Of a DNA stretch of 64,000 nt, positions 42,301 through 51,613 are shown in pieces. Source of the stretch: Bacteroidales bacterium. Its GTDB lineage: Bacteria > Bacteroidota > Bacteroidia > Bacteroidales > Paludibacteraceae. The stretch's first letter is position 1. Every line of letters begins with the position of its first letter. Made by a program: the position numbers and the translations under genes. The notes beneath the pieces were generated by a model, which searched no databases, was not told the DNA's origin, and saw nothing but the letters and a program-made list of their open reading frames with translations. The DNA lies in assembly GCA_012837935.1 (NCBI GenBank), contig DUQG01000045.1, positions 42,989-106,988 on the forward strand, read 5' to 3'.

Positions 42301-42309
42301 TATATTTGC
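42301..42309 (+). promoter_or_regulatory. plus-strand -7 box TATATTTGC in the minus-strand late operon
   Basis: Consensus TAnnTTTGC. Confidence 0.5.
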
Positions 42310-42315
42310 AGAAAG

Positions 42316-42395
42316 AAATTAGGAACTTCTCTGCTTCGGCACAGTAGTACCACTTATTCGCCCCGGGCATTTTTGTTCGGGGCGTCTCATTTTAA
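42316..42395 (+). ncRNA. candidate small RNA with cUUCGg-capped hairpin and terminator hairpin
   Basis: GGAACTTCTCTGC(TTCG)GCACAGTAGTACC imperfect hairpin, then CGCCCCG/CGGGGCG stem and TCTCATTTT. Confidence 0.5.
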
Positions 42396-45046
42396 AAGTT
42401 TTGATAAATAGCATCTTCACGTCCCGTAAAATAGAAAAATACTTTTATTTCTTTTTTTAATAGTTTTAGTAGTTCATTATAAACTTCTTGAGTTTCATTT
42501 TCAAATTCTACATAAAAAGTATTAATTCCCTTTTTATTAACATCTTCCAATATATATCTTGCTATATTGTTATGCCCTTTTGTCTTTTTAAAGTCAGATA
42601 AAATTTGATTTACAAGTGCATCTGGGGAGGGGATACGGGGAGGTTCATATAACATCTCTACTGTAAAACCGTGCCGGGATAAAACTTGTGCAATTGCTTT
42701 TTCTTTCTTAAACTTCTCACGTTCTTGTTTATTAATTTCTGAAAAAGCTAAACGTTTTTTATGTATGGCTAAATATCCCCCGTTTTCGTCATTAAAATAT
42801 ATTTTTTCCCACTCTTCGCCCAACGCTTCATATTTTTTGCGATTTTCATTTATCCGTATAAGGTTTTCCGAATAAGCTCTCGCTAACTCACAAGTTTTAC
42901 ACTCCGGAATAATTGGCGGATTTTCTTTGTCGCTTAAATCAAACTTTAACCGAGAACCATATAATCTACGCTTACAGGTGTCAAAATAAGGACAAACATC
43001 CTTGATATATGGATGCTCTTTCAGGTTAAATGGCTCGGCGGTTTTGCCCGGATTGTTTTTGAAAACAGGGTTAACCAAGTCGGATGGCGGAACTGCTGTT
43101 ACATCTTTATCTGTTGGACGCACCGAGCAGGCACAGTTCCAATCGCTTGGAGGCATGTAGAAATCCCACCATGGATGCTCAATAGGTAGAATGGTTCCTA
43201 CATATTCCAGATGCTCCTCTCTCTGATGTGAAGCAGTGCTTTCTATATATTCTAAGTTTGGATAAAGGTGTTTAGTCTCAAGTGCCTTGCGATAGTTAAC
43301 TGCAGAGCGAGCCGCACGTACCGCTGTATTATATTCGGTCTGTAGCCAGTTAATATTATAGTCTTTTGAAACTTGAAGTGCCAATTTTTTGAACTCCCGA
43401 AATGAGCGGAGATTCCCGTCTTCGTCGTATAACAAATTGACTATTTCCTCCGTCTGCCGATGGTTTTTAAAAGCAGCAAACACAGCTGTATTATGCCTAA
43501 ATTCATTGATAAACTCCTCGTTTTTCTTTCCAAATTCCATCTTGCTGAAAACAGAGTTTATCCCTTGTTGAAGTGCTTTGTTTGAAATTTCAAAAAGTGG
43601 TTTAGAAACAATAGGTTGCTTTTTACCTCTTTTCCCATTATTGTACACCTCATCTAAGGCTTCTTGTAGAAGTTTTTCAAGGTCAATGATATATTTATCC
43701 GAAAGGGTAAGTTTACCCGTAATACTGTCTATTAATCTGGTTGCGAAGTTCCTTTGATCGCCCCGCTCCTTCGTCGGGGCGTATGCGAAAAAACGGCTAA
43801 AGAGCTTTCTTTTTTTGGGCGGATCATCCTGTTCCTGTTTTGGTTCCGTTTGAGCCGGCTCTTTTTGACTTGGCACAATAGTCGCCTGCGTGTTCTGCCG
43901 TCTGGCAATGATTTCGCCTTTTTTCGGCATAGGAATACTATATTTGTCATGCAGATAGGATGCAGGAATTTCGATAATATTTGAGAGTTCTACAATTTCG
44001 GATACTTCTAAACTTTCAGCAGCTTCCGGAAATATGAATTTACCGTCTTTAACCGGGAAGCCGCGCTTTTCCAGTACAGGGACAATCATTTGGTTTAATA
44101 TGCGTTGGATAAAGCGCATATCAGCTTTGTTTTTACCTTCTTCTACTTCCTTATGGACTTCGCCCAGTGAGCGTGCACCTTTTTCGCCTTGCACGGTTGT
44201 AAGTGTTTGCCCGAGTATGGTAATAAGCATCTCCTCATTACAGGCACGGCGGAAATCATCATAAGCTGCACCGGAACTTCCGGAACCGGTGTTGTTGGTA
44301 GTTTCCACTTCGCTTTCTTTCGGGATTACTACCCAAGGTGCAGAGCCGGATTTTTCAAGTGCCTCTTCCAGCAACCTCCTGCTCTCGGGGTCATAGCTTG
44401 AATATTTACCCACACGTTGGGGCATCCCGAAAATTTCCAACCATTGCGCATAGTCCCCAAAGCCGCCGCGTTTCCAAATAACAAAAGGAGCGGATTTTAA
44501 GAATAGCCCGTAATCTCTTTTTTTGCCGATAACAAGAATATTGTCGTCGCCCTCGTAAGATATACCGACTTCGTCGGTATCATTTATAAGGATAGTTTGG
44601 TTGTACAGATTAATATGCTTTTTCGGAATTTCGTACACGCTCAGTTTTCCGTCCGAAAAATTAAATTCAATACCTGTACGTCCCCAAAACCTAACGTCCA
44701 TTAGCAGGCGGAGCATTTCCTCGAACTCCAGCGTATCAATCAGGTCAGTTATTTCCGGTACGTCCTCGCCATTAGCATTTTGGAAAGTGAGCTCTGCGTT
44801 GGCAATAGCATCTTTCCGTTTGTCGACTGCGTCAGCAAGTAGCCCGTCAATCAATAAGTCATCAAAAAGGTCGTAGAGCCGTTTCATACGTCCGCTGTCT
44901 GCCGACTGCATAGCGTTGCGCCATTCGCCAACGTCTGAGGTTTTACGCTGTGGCGAACGGATTACTATCTGATTAATAACGAGCTTGTCGTCTGTTTTTT
45001 TCTTTGCCATATTAAAAATGTTGATTACGTTTCGGGTTACTTCCAA
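42392..45046 (-). CDS. Mu gp29-like portal (DUF935) fused to MuF-like minor head domain and a C-terminal nuclease-toxin-like domain
   Basis: N-term DUF935 pattern, 'NYNINWLQTEYNTAVRAARSAVNYRKA...DWNCACSV' MuF region, C-term 'RIPSPDALVNQILSDFKKTKGHNNIARYI'. Confidence 0.78.
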   Translation of the reverse strand: MEVTRNVINIFNMAKKKTDDKLVINQIVIRSPQRKTSDVGEWRNAMQSADSGRMKRLYDLFDDLLIDGLLADAVDKRKDAIANAELTFQNANGEDVPEITDLIDTLEFEEMLRLLMDVRFWGRTGIEFNFSDGKLSVYEIPKKHINLYNQTILINDTDEVGISYEGDDNILVIGKKRDYGLFLKSAPFVIWKRGGFGDYAQWLEIFGMPQRVGKYSSYDPESRRLLEEALEKSGSAPWVVIPKESEVETTNNTGSGSSGAAYDDFRRACNEEMLITILGQTLTTVQGEKGARSLGEVHKEVEEGKNKADMRFIQRILNQMIVPVLEKRGFPVKDGKFIFPEAAESLEVSEIVELSNIIEIPASYLHDKYSIPMPKKGEIIARRQNTQATIVPSQKEPAQTEPKQEQDDPPKKRKLFSRFFAYAPTKERGDQRNFATRLIDSITGKLTLSDKYIIDLEKLLQEALDEVYNNGKRGKKQPIVSKPLFEISNKALQQGINSVFSKMEFGKKNEEFINEFRHNTAVFAAFKNHRQTEEIVNLLYDEDGNLRSFREFKKLALQVSKDYNINWLQTEYNTAVRAARSAVNYRKALETKHLYPNLEYIESTASHQREEHLEYVGTILPIEHPWWDFYMPPSDWNCACSVRPTDKDVTAVPPSDLVNPVFKNNPGKTAEPFNLKEHPYIKDVCPYFDTCKRRLYGSRLKFDLSDKENPPIIPECKTCELARAYSENLIRINENRKKYEALGEEWEKIYFNDENGGYLAIHKKRLAFSEINKQEREKFKKEKAIAQVLSRHGFTVEMLYEPPRIPSPDALVNQILSDFKKTKGHNNIARYILEDVNKKGINTFYVEFENETQEVYNELLKLLKKEIKVFFYFTGREDAIYQNF

Positions 45047-45428
45047 ATTTAATTACTCCGGCTGTTTGGGTTCCGGTGTCATCTTTTGCTACCGGAAGAT
45101 CGGGAGAAATATCGCCTTTTTGCACCGCTTTGAGCCAAGCTACAGCACGGTCGTAACGATGCTGGCGAAGTTCTAAACTAATTCCGGCGTTTGACAGATT
45201 AATAAAATGCCAAACGGCAATATCTTTTACAAAAATCAAAAGCAGCGGGCTCCGGTCGCTGCCTGTAGCTGAAAAAATGGTGTCGCGGTCGTAAGCTGCC
45301 AGATAGCCTTTAGCTTCTGCAACGGCTCCATCAATAGCAGCTGTCAGAATAGCATCGTCGCCACCGGTGATTGCTTCAAGATTCTCGGCATAGAGATGCG
45401 TGGTTAATTCTTCTGTGGTTAAGAACAT
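45012..45428 (-). CDS. DUF1320 (Mu gp36-like) protein
   Basis: 'EAKGYLAAYDRDTIF...LLLIFVKDIAVWHFI...RYDRAVAWLKAVQKGD'. Confidence 0.8.
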   Translation of the reverse strand: MFLTTEELTTHLYAENLEAITGGDDAILTAAIDGAVAEAKGYLAAYDRDTIFSATGSDRSPLLLIFVKDIAVWHFINLSNAGISLELRQHRYDRAVAWLKAVQKGDISPDLPVAKDDTGTQTAGVIKFGSNPKRNQHF

Positions 45429-45706
45429 GGCTTACCTCCTTTCTTTGCACCGGTATCGTAAAAGCAAATTTTATCGAAGTCCTTGCCACATTTTTTATCG
45501 AACCTAAGTAAACCGAAATGTTGTTTTTCTCGAATGTCTTTGCGTGTCCACACATGATATCTATTTCCAAAAAAGAAAACCCGATATCGCTTTCCGTTTT
45601 TCTTGTGAAGCTTGTCCGCTTTTTTAATGGCTTTTTGCAGTTGCGAGTCGCGCCCTTGAAACCGGATGCGTAATTTTTTGAAGTAGTTAATTACTGTTTG
45701 AAGCAT
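45419..45706 (-). CDS. hypothetical phage protein
   Basis: ORF in late operon. Confidence 0.5.
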   Translation of the reverse strand: MLQTVINYFKKLRIRFQGRDSQLQKAIKKADKLHKKNGKRYRVFFFGNRYHVWTRKDIREKQHFGLLRFDKKCGKDFDKICFYDTGAKKGGKPCS

Positions 45707-45708
45707 AG

Positions 45709-47280
45709 TTAAAACCTTTTTTTATTAATGGCTCTGCGACCAATTGTGTAGCTATCGCCGGAGAGCGTTGTCATTTTCTGATTAATAATCCATATTCCAC
45801 CCTCCACGGCGTCGGGCCCATCGGCGGGTGCTTTCATTCCGGGACTAAACATTTTGAACTGTTCCACAAGTCGCTTCATGTGCGGGTTGTCTTTTTCTCG
45901 GATATTGAAAACAAGCCGATTGGTACGCACCAGCGGCTCTAAATTCCCCTCAATACGAGAGAACTTATCCGGCTTTTTCCGCTCGTCCGGTAAAATGCCA
46001 AGATGGTAGTTATTTTCAATGCCTTTTTTATAAAAAAGCGGCATAAAAACCTGTTGAAAGAATGGGTCTTGCAGAGAGTTATTCTCAATGTAGTTGTAGA
46101 TTTGTGTCCGCTCATTAACGTAGCTATCCGCGGCATAAAACCAGTCCACAAACTCGTCGTTGGTTACGCGGTCGAGAAATCCGGTTATCACATAAAAGCG
46201 GTTATCGTAATAGCCTAAAAGCCAAAGCGCTTTGGTGGAGTTTTTACGGTCGTTCACGTTATTGCTTGGACTCGGGTCGGCATATGCCAGTACAAATCGG
46301 AATTTTTGGAGCGGCGGCACTTCGCCAAAGGTAAGCTCATCGAAAACCGCACCTTCAATCAGCGGGTTGTTCATATACTCTTTTTGAAATGAGCGGTACC
46401 CCATAAAGCTTTCCATCTCTTCCACTTCCGCCTTTGTCCATTTCTCTTTCCAAGTTACATTGCCGTCTTTGTCGTAGATATTAACTTGTGAAACTTCCAC
46501 GCCTTCAGTTTCGCACATTCGCGCCAAAACGCTGTCCTTGCCTATCAAGTTACCTACCATGATAAAACGCCCACGTCCGCCGTCTAAAGTACCGAATAGA
46601 GCCTCTTTTACCCAGTCAGTAAGTTTACTAACCCTGGCTGAATTAAGTGTTAGTTCGTCATCGTCCAAGTCGTCAATAACAATGTAATCCGGTCGTTTGT
46701 CCCTGTATCGAAGTCCGCGAGGCGACTGTCCACGACCAAGCGCAAAGAAGGCACAACCGTCTTGAGTTACGAAATTGCCCTCTGCCCAGTGTCCGGAGTT
46801 ATATTGCTCGCCAAAGTCGTGGATGTAGCGTTGGTTATATTGCAACTCGCTCTGTAAGTCTGAAAGTAGTGTAAAAGCATTGTCCTGACTTTTGCCTACG
46901 ATAACCATCACATTGATTTCACGCACCTTCTGACACTTGAGCCATAATGGTATAAAAACGTCCATGTGTGTAGATTTGGCGTGAGCACGTGCCCATTTGA
47001 AAACGGCTTTGATGTTTTTATTTTTCAAAATTTTGTTTGCCGCATCAATTTGGAATTGTCCGGATTTACATTTGGCAAAATGCGGGAAATAATATTCTAC
47101 AAAAAAGGCATAGTCTGACCTTGCCCGAGATATACGCGCCAGTTGGTTGGCTTTCGTTTCGGTATGATCAACGGTGGTTTGCTGCCGAACGTCTTCATTG
47201 TGCAGATTCCACCTCTCTAATGCCTCTTTGATATTCCTTTGTGCCATTGTAATGCTCCTTCCACTCGCAGACTTTCTCAT
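45709..47280 (-). CDS. phage terminase large subunit
   Basis: 'FKWARAHAKSTHMDVFIPLWL' Walker-like, 'DYIVIDDLDDDE'. Confidence 0.85.
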   Translation of the reverse strand: MRKSASGRSITMAQRNIKEALERWNLHNEDVRQQTTVDHTETKANQLARISRARSDYAFFVEYYFPHFAKCKSGQFQIDAANKILKNKNIKAVFKWARAHAKSTHMDVFIPLWLKCQKVREINVMVIVGKSQDNAFTLLSDLQSELQYNQRYIHDFGEQYNSGHWAEGNFVTQDGCAFFALGRGQSPRGLRYRDKRPDYIVIDDLDDDELTLNSARVSKLTDWVKEALFGTLDGGRGRFIMVGNLIGKDSVLARMCETEGVEVSQVNIYDKDGNVTWKEKWTKAEVEEMESFMGYRSFQKEYMNNPLIEGAVFDELTFGEVPPLQKFRFVLAYADPSPSNNVNDRKNSTKALWLLGYYDNRFYVITGFLDRVTNDEFVDWFYAADSYVNERTQIYNYIENNSLQDPFFQQVFMPLFYKKGIENNYHLGILPDERKKPDKFSRIEGNLEPLVRTNRLVFNIREKDNPHMKRLVEQFKMFSPGMKAPADGPDAVEGGIWIINQKMTTLSGDSYTIGRRAINKKRF

Positions 47281-47354
47281 TTAACCTATTGCTGCTTGTT
47301 GCGTTTATTCGCTGCGCAAATCTGTTTAGTTGTGTGATACTTGTTGCCATGTTA

Positions 47355-47831
47355 TTACATTTTAGTGAGATGCTCAGTGATATACATATCCTGATATTTA
47401 TTAATCGCTCGGATTAGTTCGGGGGTAACTTCCGGGTCAAAGGTAGCACGGTGTTGTATCCATTTTGAGAAAGCCATAAATACATCAATTGTAGTTACTA
47501 TGTTGGCTTTTTTATCCAATTTCTCAATAGCGGATGCAAATTTGGAAAGTTTGTCCGGTAGTGTGCTTATCATATCAATATCGTCGCTCTCGTACACTTG
47601 GTCAAGAATTTTATTAAGCGCTGCCAGCGATTTATTGATTAGCTCCGGGCGCGTAATGTTAATACCCGCGCGACGTGCTGCCCAACCCTCGATTTCCACC
47701 CATCTGGAAATAGTCTGCTCGCTCACACCTACCTTTTCGGCGATTACTTTTTGTATGTCGCCATTCATATAGTACATGCGTGCAAGCTCCTTTTTTTGCT
47801 CTAACTCTTTTTTTGTAGCTCGTTTTGCCAT
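47355..47831 (-). CDS. small terminase/DUF1804-like HTH protein
   Basis: 'ARMYYMNGDIQKVIAEKVGVSEQTISRWVEIEGW'. Confidence 0.75.
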   Translation of the reverse strand: MAKRATKKELEQKKELARMYYMNGDIQKVIAEKVGVSEQTISRWVEIEGWAARRAGINITRPELINKSLAALNKILDQVYESDDIDMISTLPDKLSKFASAIEKLDKKANIVTTIDVFMAFSKWIQHRATFDPEVTPELIRAINKYQDMYITEHLTKM

Positions 47832-48022
47832 TCTTGTTAAAATTAGAAATAAGTTTTACTTCATTATTTTATTGCAAAATTGAGTTTTTTAGCCTTGCGG
47901 TAAAAATAGATGTGCCATTTTGTCATATCTATTTTGGCGTCTGTTTGGAATAATGGAATTTTGCGTAACGAAAAATAAAAAGCGGGGCTTAGCCACCGCA
48001 CAAAACAGAAAAAACAAATTGA

Positions 48023-48988
48023 ATGAGTAAACCGACAACATTTATACTTTCAGACGAAAGCTTAAATACCTACGGCTTTCGCTTATTAACCAGTGGCGCT
48101 GACTTGGAGCAGTTCAAACGCAATCCGGTTATGTTTTACAACCATAACGACATGGATATGCCAATCGGTAGGTGGGAAAATATCCGGATAGAAAACGGAC
48201 AAATCCTTGCTGACGCTGTTTTCGATAAAGAGGATAATTTTGCCGGTAAAATAGCCGGTAAGGTAGAGCGCGGATTTTTGCGAGCTGCATCTGTGGGCTT
48301 ACGAGTGATAGAAACTTCGGATGATCCGAAATACTTACTTCAAGGGCAAAAGCTACCGACAGCTACGCGCTGGACACTACGCGAGGCAAGCGTGGTAACT
48401 ATCGGCTCAAATCATAACGCGCTGCGCTTATACGATGCGAATGATAAGCTACTGACTGACGAACAAATTTTAAAATTATTTGATAACATGGGGGCTTCCG
48501 AGCCGCCGCAAAACCAAAGCAAAAAGATGAACAATGAAATTTTAACCCTGCTTGACCTGGCAGAAGGCAGTACGGAGGCGCAAGTTCTTTCGGCTATTCA
48601 GAAATTGAAAGACGAAAACAAGCAACTCAGAGATGCTGCGTCCGAGCGTGAAAAAGCGGACAAAGAGGCTCGAAAACTCGAAGCCGAAAAACTGGTGGAC
48701 GAAGCCATTAAAGACGGCAGACTGAACGCAGACGGCAAACAAGATATGTTGTCGCTGTTTGATGCGAATTTTGAGACAGCTAAAAAAACACTGGCTGCTA
48801 TCCCTGTACGTAAAAGCGTAAAAGAGCAAATTGAAACGCAAAATCAACCAAAAGAACTGGACGAATTGGCAAAACTTAGTTGGGACGAACTGGACAAAGC
48901 CGGTAAGCTGGCTGAGCTGAAGGAAAATCATCACGATATCTACGTGGAGAAATTCGAGGCAAAATTCGGCAAAAAACCGGAAAAATAA
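48023..48988 (+). CDS. HK97-type prohead protease with C-terminal scaffold
   Basis: 'GADLEQFKRNPVMFYNHNDMDMPIGRWENI', coiled-coil C-term. Confidence 0.82.
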   Translation: MSKPTTFILSDESLNTYGFRLLTSGADLEQFKRNPVMFYNHNDMDMPIGRWENIRIENGQILADAVFDKEDNFAGKIAGKVERGFLRAASVGLRVIETSDDPKYLLQGQKLPTATRWTLREASVVTIGSNHNALRLYDANDKLLTDEQILKLFDNMGASEPPQNQSKKMNNEILTLLDLAEGSTEAQVLSAIQKLKDENKQLRDAASEREKADKEARKLEAEKLVDEAIKDGRLNADGKQDMLSLFDANFETAKKTLAAIPVRKSVKEQIETQNQPKELDELAKLSWDELDKAGKLAELKENHHDIYVEKFEAKFGKKPEK

Positions 48989-49055
48989 AGGCGTTACATT
49001 CGTCTGTATAATTGAAAATAAACTAAATTTTTAACAAGAAAATAATTTTTAAGGT

Positions 49056-50099
49056 ATGAAAAAGATTGTAGCATTAATGTTTAACCTGATAATTGGGTTT
49101 GTACTGGCTTTTTTTATGGGAGGCGGATTATATGCCGCCGTAGGAATTGGCGGTGGTCTGTCGCTGCTGCCTAAAATGCACGATGGATTGGGTATGGCTA
49201 TCCAAAAAGAAATTTGGATGAACTCTATCGTGGAGGGTCTATTTGCTGATAACACTTTTCTTAGTAAAGCATTTAACGCCGATGAGTTTGTCAATCAAGG
49301 TAAAACCGTTCATATTCAGAATGCGGGAGTGGCGAGTAAGGTAGAAAAGAACCGCACCCAATTCCCGGCGACGGTAAAACAGAGGACGGATATTGATTTG
49401 ACCTTTAATTTGGATAATTACTCAACTGACCCGATTAAGATTGACCTTGCTGAAACCGTGGAACTCTCTTACAACAAACGAGAGAGCGTATTAAAACAGG
49501 ATAAAACTGTGCTTCACGAAGCTATTTCGGAAGGAATTTTATATGAATGGTTCCCTGCAATTGCTAACGCCATCCGCACTACCGGAGGCGCCGTATTAGC
49601 ACACACGCCAAGTGCCACTGGTAATCGAAAAGCATTTACCAAAGCTGACGTAAAAGCCGCTATGACTAAATTTAACAAAGATAATGTACCCGCAACAGGT
49701 CGTTATATGCTGATTGACGCAGATATGTACGACCAGTTAATTGACAGTTTGACTGATAAGGAAGCAACCGCATTTCACGCTGCCGCTGATATTAAAAACG
49801 GCATCGTAGGAAGGCTATTCAGCTTTGATATTATGATGCGTTCACGTGTGGGAGTTTACACTACCAGTGGATCTAAAAAACTGTGGTCAACTACAGGAGC
49901 GGCAACCGACAACGCAGCCGGATTGGCTTGGCATGAGGACTCTGTTTGCCGTGCATTAGGAGAAGTTATTGCTCGTGAAGCACTAAACGATCCAACCTAT
50001 TACGGTGATATTTATTCATTTGAAGTACGTGCCGGAGGACGTGCAATGCGTAACGACGTGAAAGGTCTGTTGGCAATCGTGCAAGATGCCGCAGCATAG
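49056..50099 (+). CDS. major capsid protein with N-terminal hydrophobic segment
   Basis: Follows protease/scaffold. 347 aa. N-term 'KKIVALMFNLIIGFVLAFFMGGGLYAAVG'. Confidence 0.8.
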   Translation: MKKIVALMFNLIIGFVLAFFMGGGLYAAVGIGGGLSLLPKMHDGLGMAIQKEIWMNSIVEGLFADNTFLSKAFNADEFVNQGKTVHIQNAGVASKVEKNRTQFPATVKQRTDIDLTFNLDNYSTDPIKIDLAETVELSYNKRESVLKQDKTVLHEAISEGILYEWFPAIANAIRTTGGAVLAHTPSATGNRKAFTKADVKAAMTKFNKDNVPATGRYMLIDADMYDQLIDSLTDKEATAFHAAADIKNGIVGRLFSFDIMMRSRVGVYTTSGSKKLWSTTGAATDNAAGLAWHEDSVCRALGEVIAREALNDPTYYGDIYSFEVRAGGRAMRNDVKGLLAIVQDAAA

Positions 50100-50141
50100 G
50101 AGATACCATTTTTTCTGATTACATAAAACCCGTGTGAAGAA

Positions 50142-50197
50142 AAGAGCCGCCAATGATGCGGAGATGAAAGCCCATTAAAGGGCGGCTCTTATTTATT
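50142..50197 (+). ncRNA. structured element downstream of capsid gene (possible Mu-gpT-DE-like RNA or terminator)
   Basis: AAGAGCCGCC/GGCGGCTCTT 10-bp stem with 29-nt loop, then U-rich tract. Confidence 0.4.
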
Positions 50198-50225
50198 TTA
50201 GATTTACGAATTTAGAATTACGATT

Positions 50226-50702
50226 ATGGCAAAGACAACCACTACACAAAGAGTTCCGATACAGTACTTAGTAATCCACTGCACCGATACACCGGAAGGA
50301 CGTCATATCACTTCGGACGATATTCGCCGTTGGCACTTGAAAGAACGCGGATGGAAGCAGGTAGGCTATACCGATATGATACACTTGGATGGTACGGTGG
50401 AGCGATTGGTAGAAAATAACGATGACGCTTATGTGGACGGTTGGGAAGTAACCAACGGCGTACGTGGGTACAATCGTCATAGTCGTCACGTGGTATATGT
50501 AGGCGGAAAAGCTCGTAACGGGATCGCTTATAAAGATACTCGTACACCAGAGCAAATTAAAGCTCTAACAAAAATTTGTAAAGAATTTGCTGAAATCGCT
50601 CCGAATGCTAAAATAGTTGGACACCGAGATTTGAATAAAGCAAAAGATTGTCCATGTTTTGACGTGAAAGCCTTTGTAAAAGAAATCGGAATAAAACAAT
50701 AA
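50226..50702 (+). CDS. N-acetylmuramoyl-L-alanine amidase (endolysin)
   Basis: 'YLVIHCTDTPEGRHITSDDIRRWHLKERGWKQVGYTDMIH', 'IVGHRDL'. Confidence 0.93.
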   Translation: MAKTTTTQRVPIQYLVIHCTDTPEGRHITSDDIRRWHLKERGWKQVGYTDMIHLDGTVERLVENNDDAYVDGWEVTNGVRGYNRHSRHVVYVGGKARNGIAYKDTRTPEQIKALTKICKEFAEIAPNAKIVGHRDLNKAKDCPCFDVKAFVKEIGIKQ

Positions 50703-50706
50703 AGAC

Positions 50707-51117
50707 ATGCCGATGTTGGAAATTATATCACTAATACTTAATCTACTACTTGGTACCGGACTGGTTATTCAGTTCTTGACCATCCGCTCTATCCGAAAAG
50801 AAGCGGGTGCCAAGGCAGACATTGCCGTAGCACAAGCAGGTAAAGGTAAGATTGAATTGGTTGACAATACGGTTACAACCATGGTGGAAACTGTGAATAA
50901 ATTACTTGAACAAAACCAAAAGTTGATTGAAAATTACGCTATATCAAGCGAAGATAATCAGCGACTTAGGCAAGAAAAAAGAGATTTAGAGCAAAAGTTT
51001 TCAGCTCTGGAAAAAAAGGTAAATCGTATGATCCAAACCAATCTGAAAGTGATTAAAGTCCTTGAACAAATGGGCGTGGATGAGGAAGTAATAAAACCAC
51101 TTAGGGAGCAAGAATAA
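50707..51117 (+). CDS. membrane coiled-coil protein (lysis cassette candidate)
   Basis: N-terminal TM and long coiled coil, between endolysin and spanin candidate. Confidence 0.5.
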   Translation: MPMLEIISLILNLLLGTGLVIQFLTIRSIRKEAGAKADIAVAQAGKGKIELVDNTVTTMVETVNKLLEQNQKLIENYAISSEDNQRLRQEKRDLEQKFSALEKKVNRMIQTNLKVIKVLEQMGVDEEVIKPLREQE

Positions 51118-51584
51118 TGAAAAAGATACTTTTTTTATTTACTCTATCGGTATTGTTTATTTCTTGTAAATCCAAACAGCCACTTACAGTGGTTCCAATC
51201 CACACCGAAACTCGTGTGATAGAGCGATTGGTTGAGGTGCAAATTCCACCGGATAGTGCTTGGCTTACGGCTTACTTGGAGTGCGACAGCACCAATAAAG
51301 TAATCTTGCGAGGACTTAACGAGCGGAAAAGCCCTGGCGTGTTCTCTGACTTGAAACTGAAAAACGGTATTTTCAATTACCGATTAAAAACGCAACCGAA
51401 CCCGGTCCAAGTAGAAATGAAAGACAGCCTTGTTTACAAGGAAATTCCCATTACGGTGGAAGTGCCGAAAGTGGAATATCGACAAACCGGTTGGCAAAAA
51501 TTTACTTCAAAAGTTGGAACCATAACCCTTATATTGCTGCTCCTTATCGGAGTATGGAAATTAATAAAACTCAAATTAAAATAA
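51117..51584 (+). CDS. candidate unimolecular spanin (lipoprotein with C-terminal TM)
   Basis: Lipobox 'LFISC' and C-term 'TITLILLLLIGVWKLIKLKLK'. Confidence 0.55.
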   Translation: MKKILFLFTLSVLFISCKSKQPLTVVPIHTETRVIERLVEVQIPPDSAWLTAYLECDSTNKVILRGLNERKSPGVFSDLKLKNGIFNYRLKTQPNPVQVEMKDSLVYKEIPITVEVPKVEYRQTGWQKFTSKVGTITLILLLLIGVWKLIKLKLK

Positions 51585-51613
51585 CGCTTAAACACTATTA
51601 AAAATTCAAAAAT

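Noticed and set aside
37764-48022. Recombinase-driven invertible 10-kb segment
   Set aside because: Only an 8-nt CGGGGCTT match was found near both borders and it is in direct, not inverted, orientation. No evidence of a switch, so reported only as an orientation oddity.
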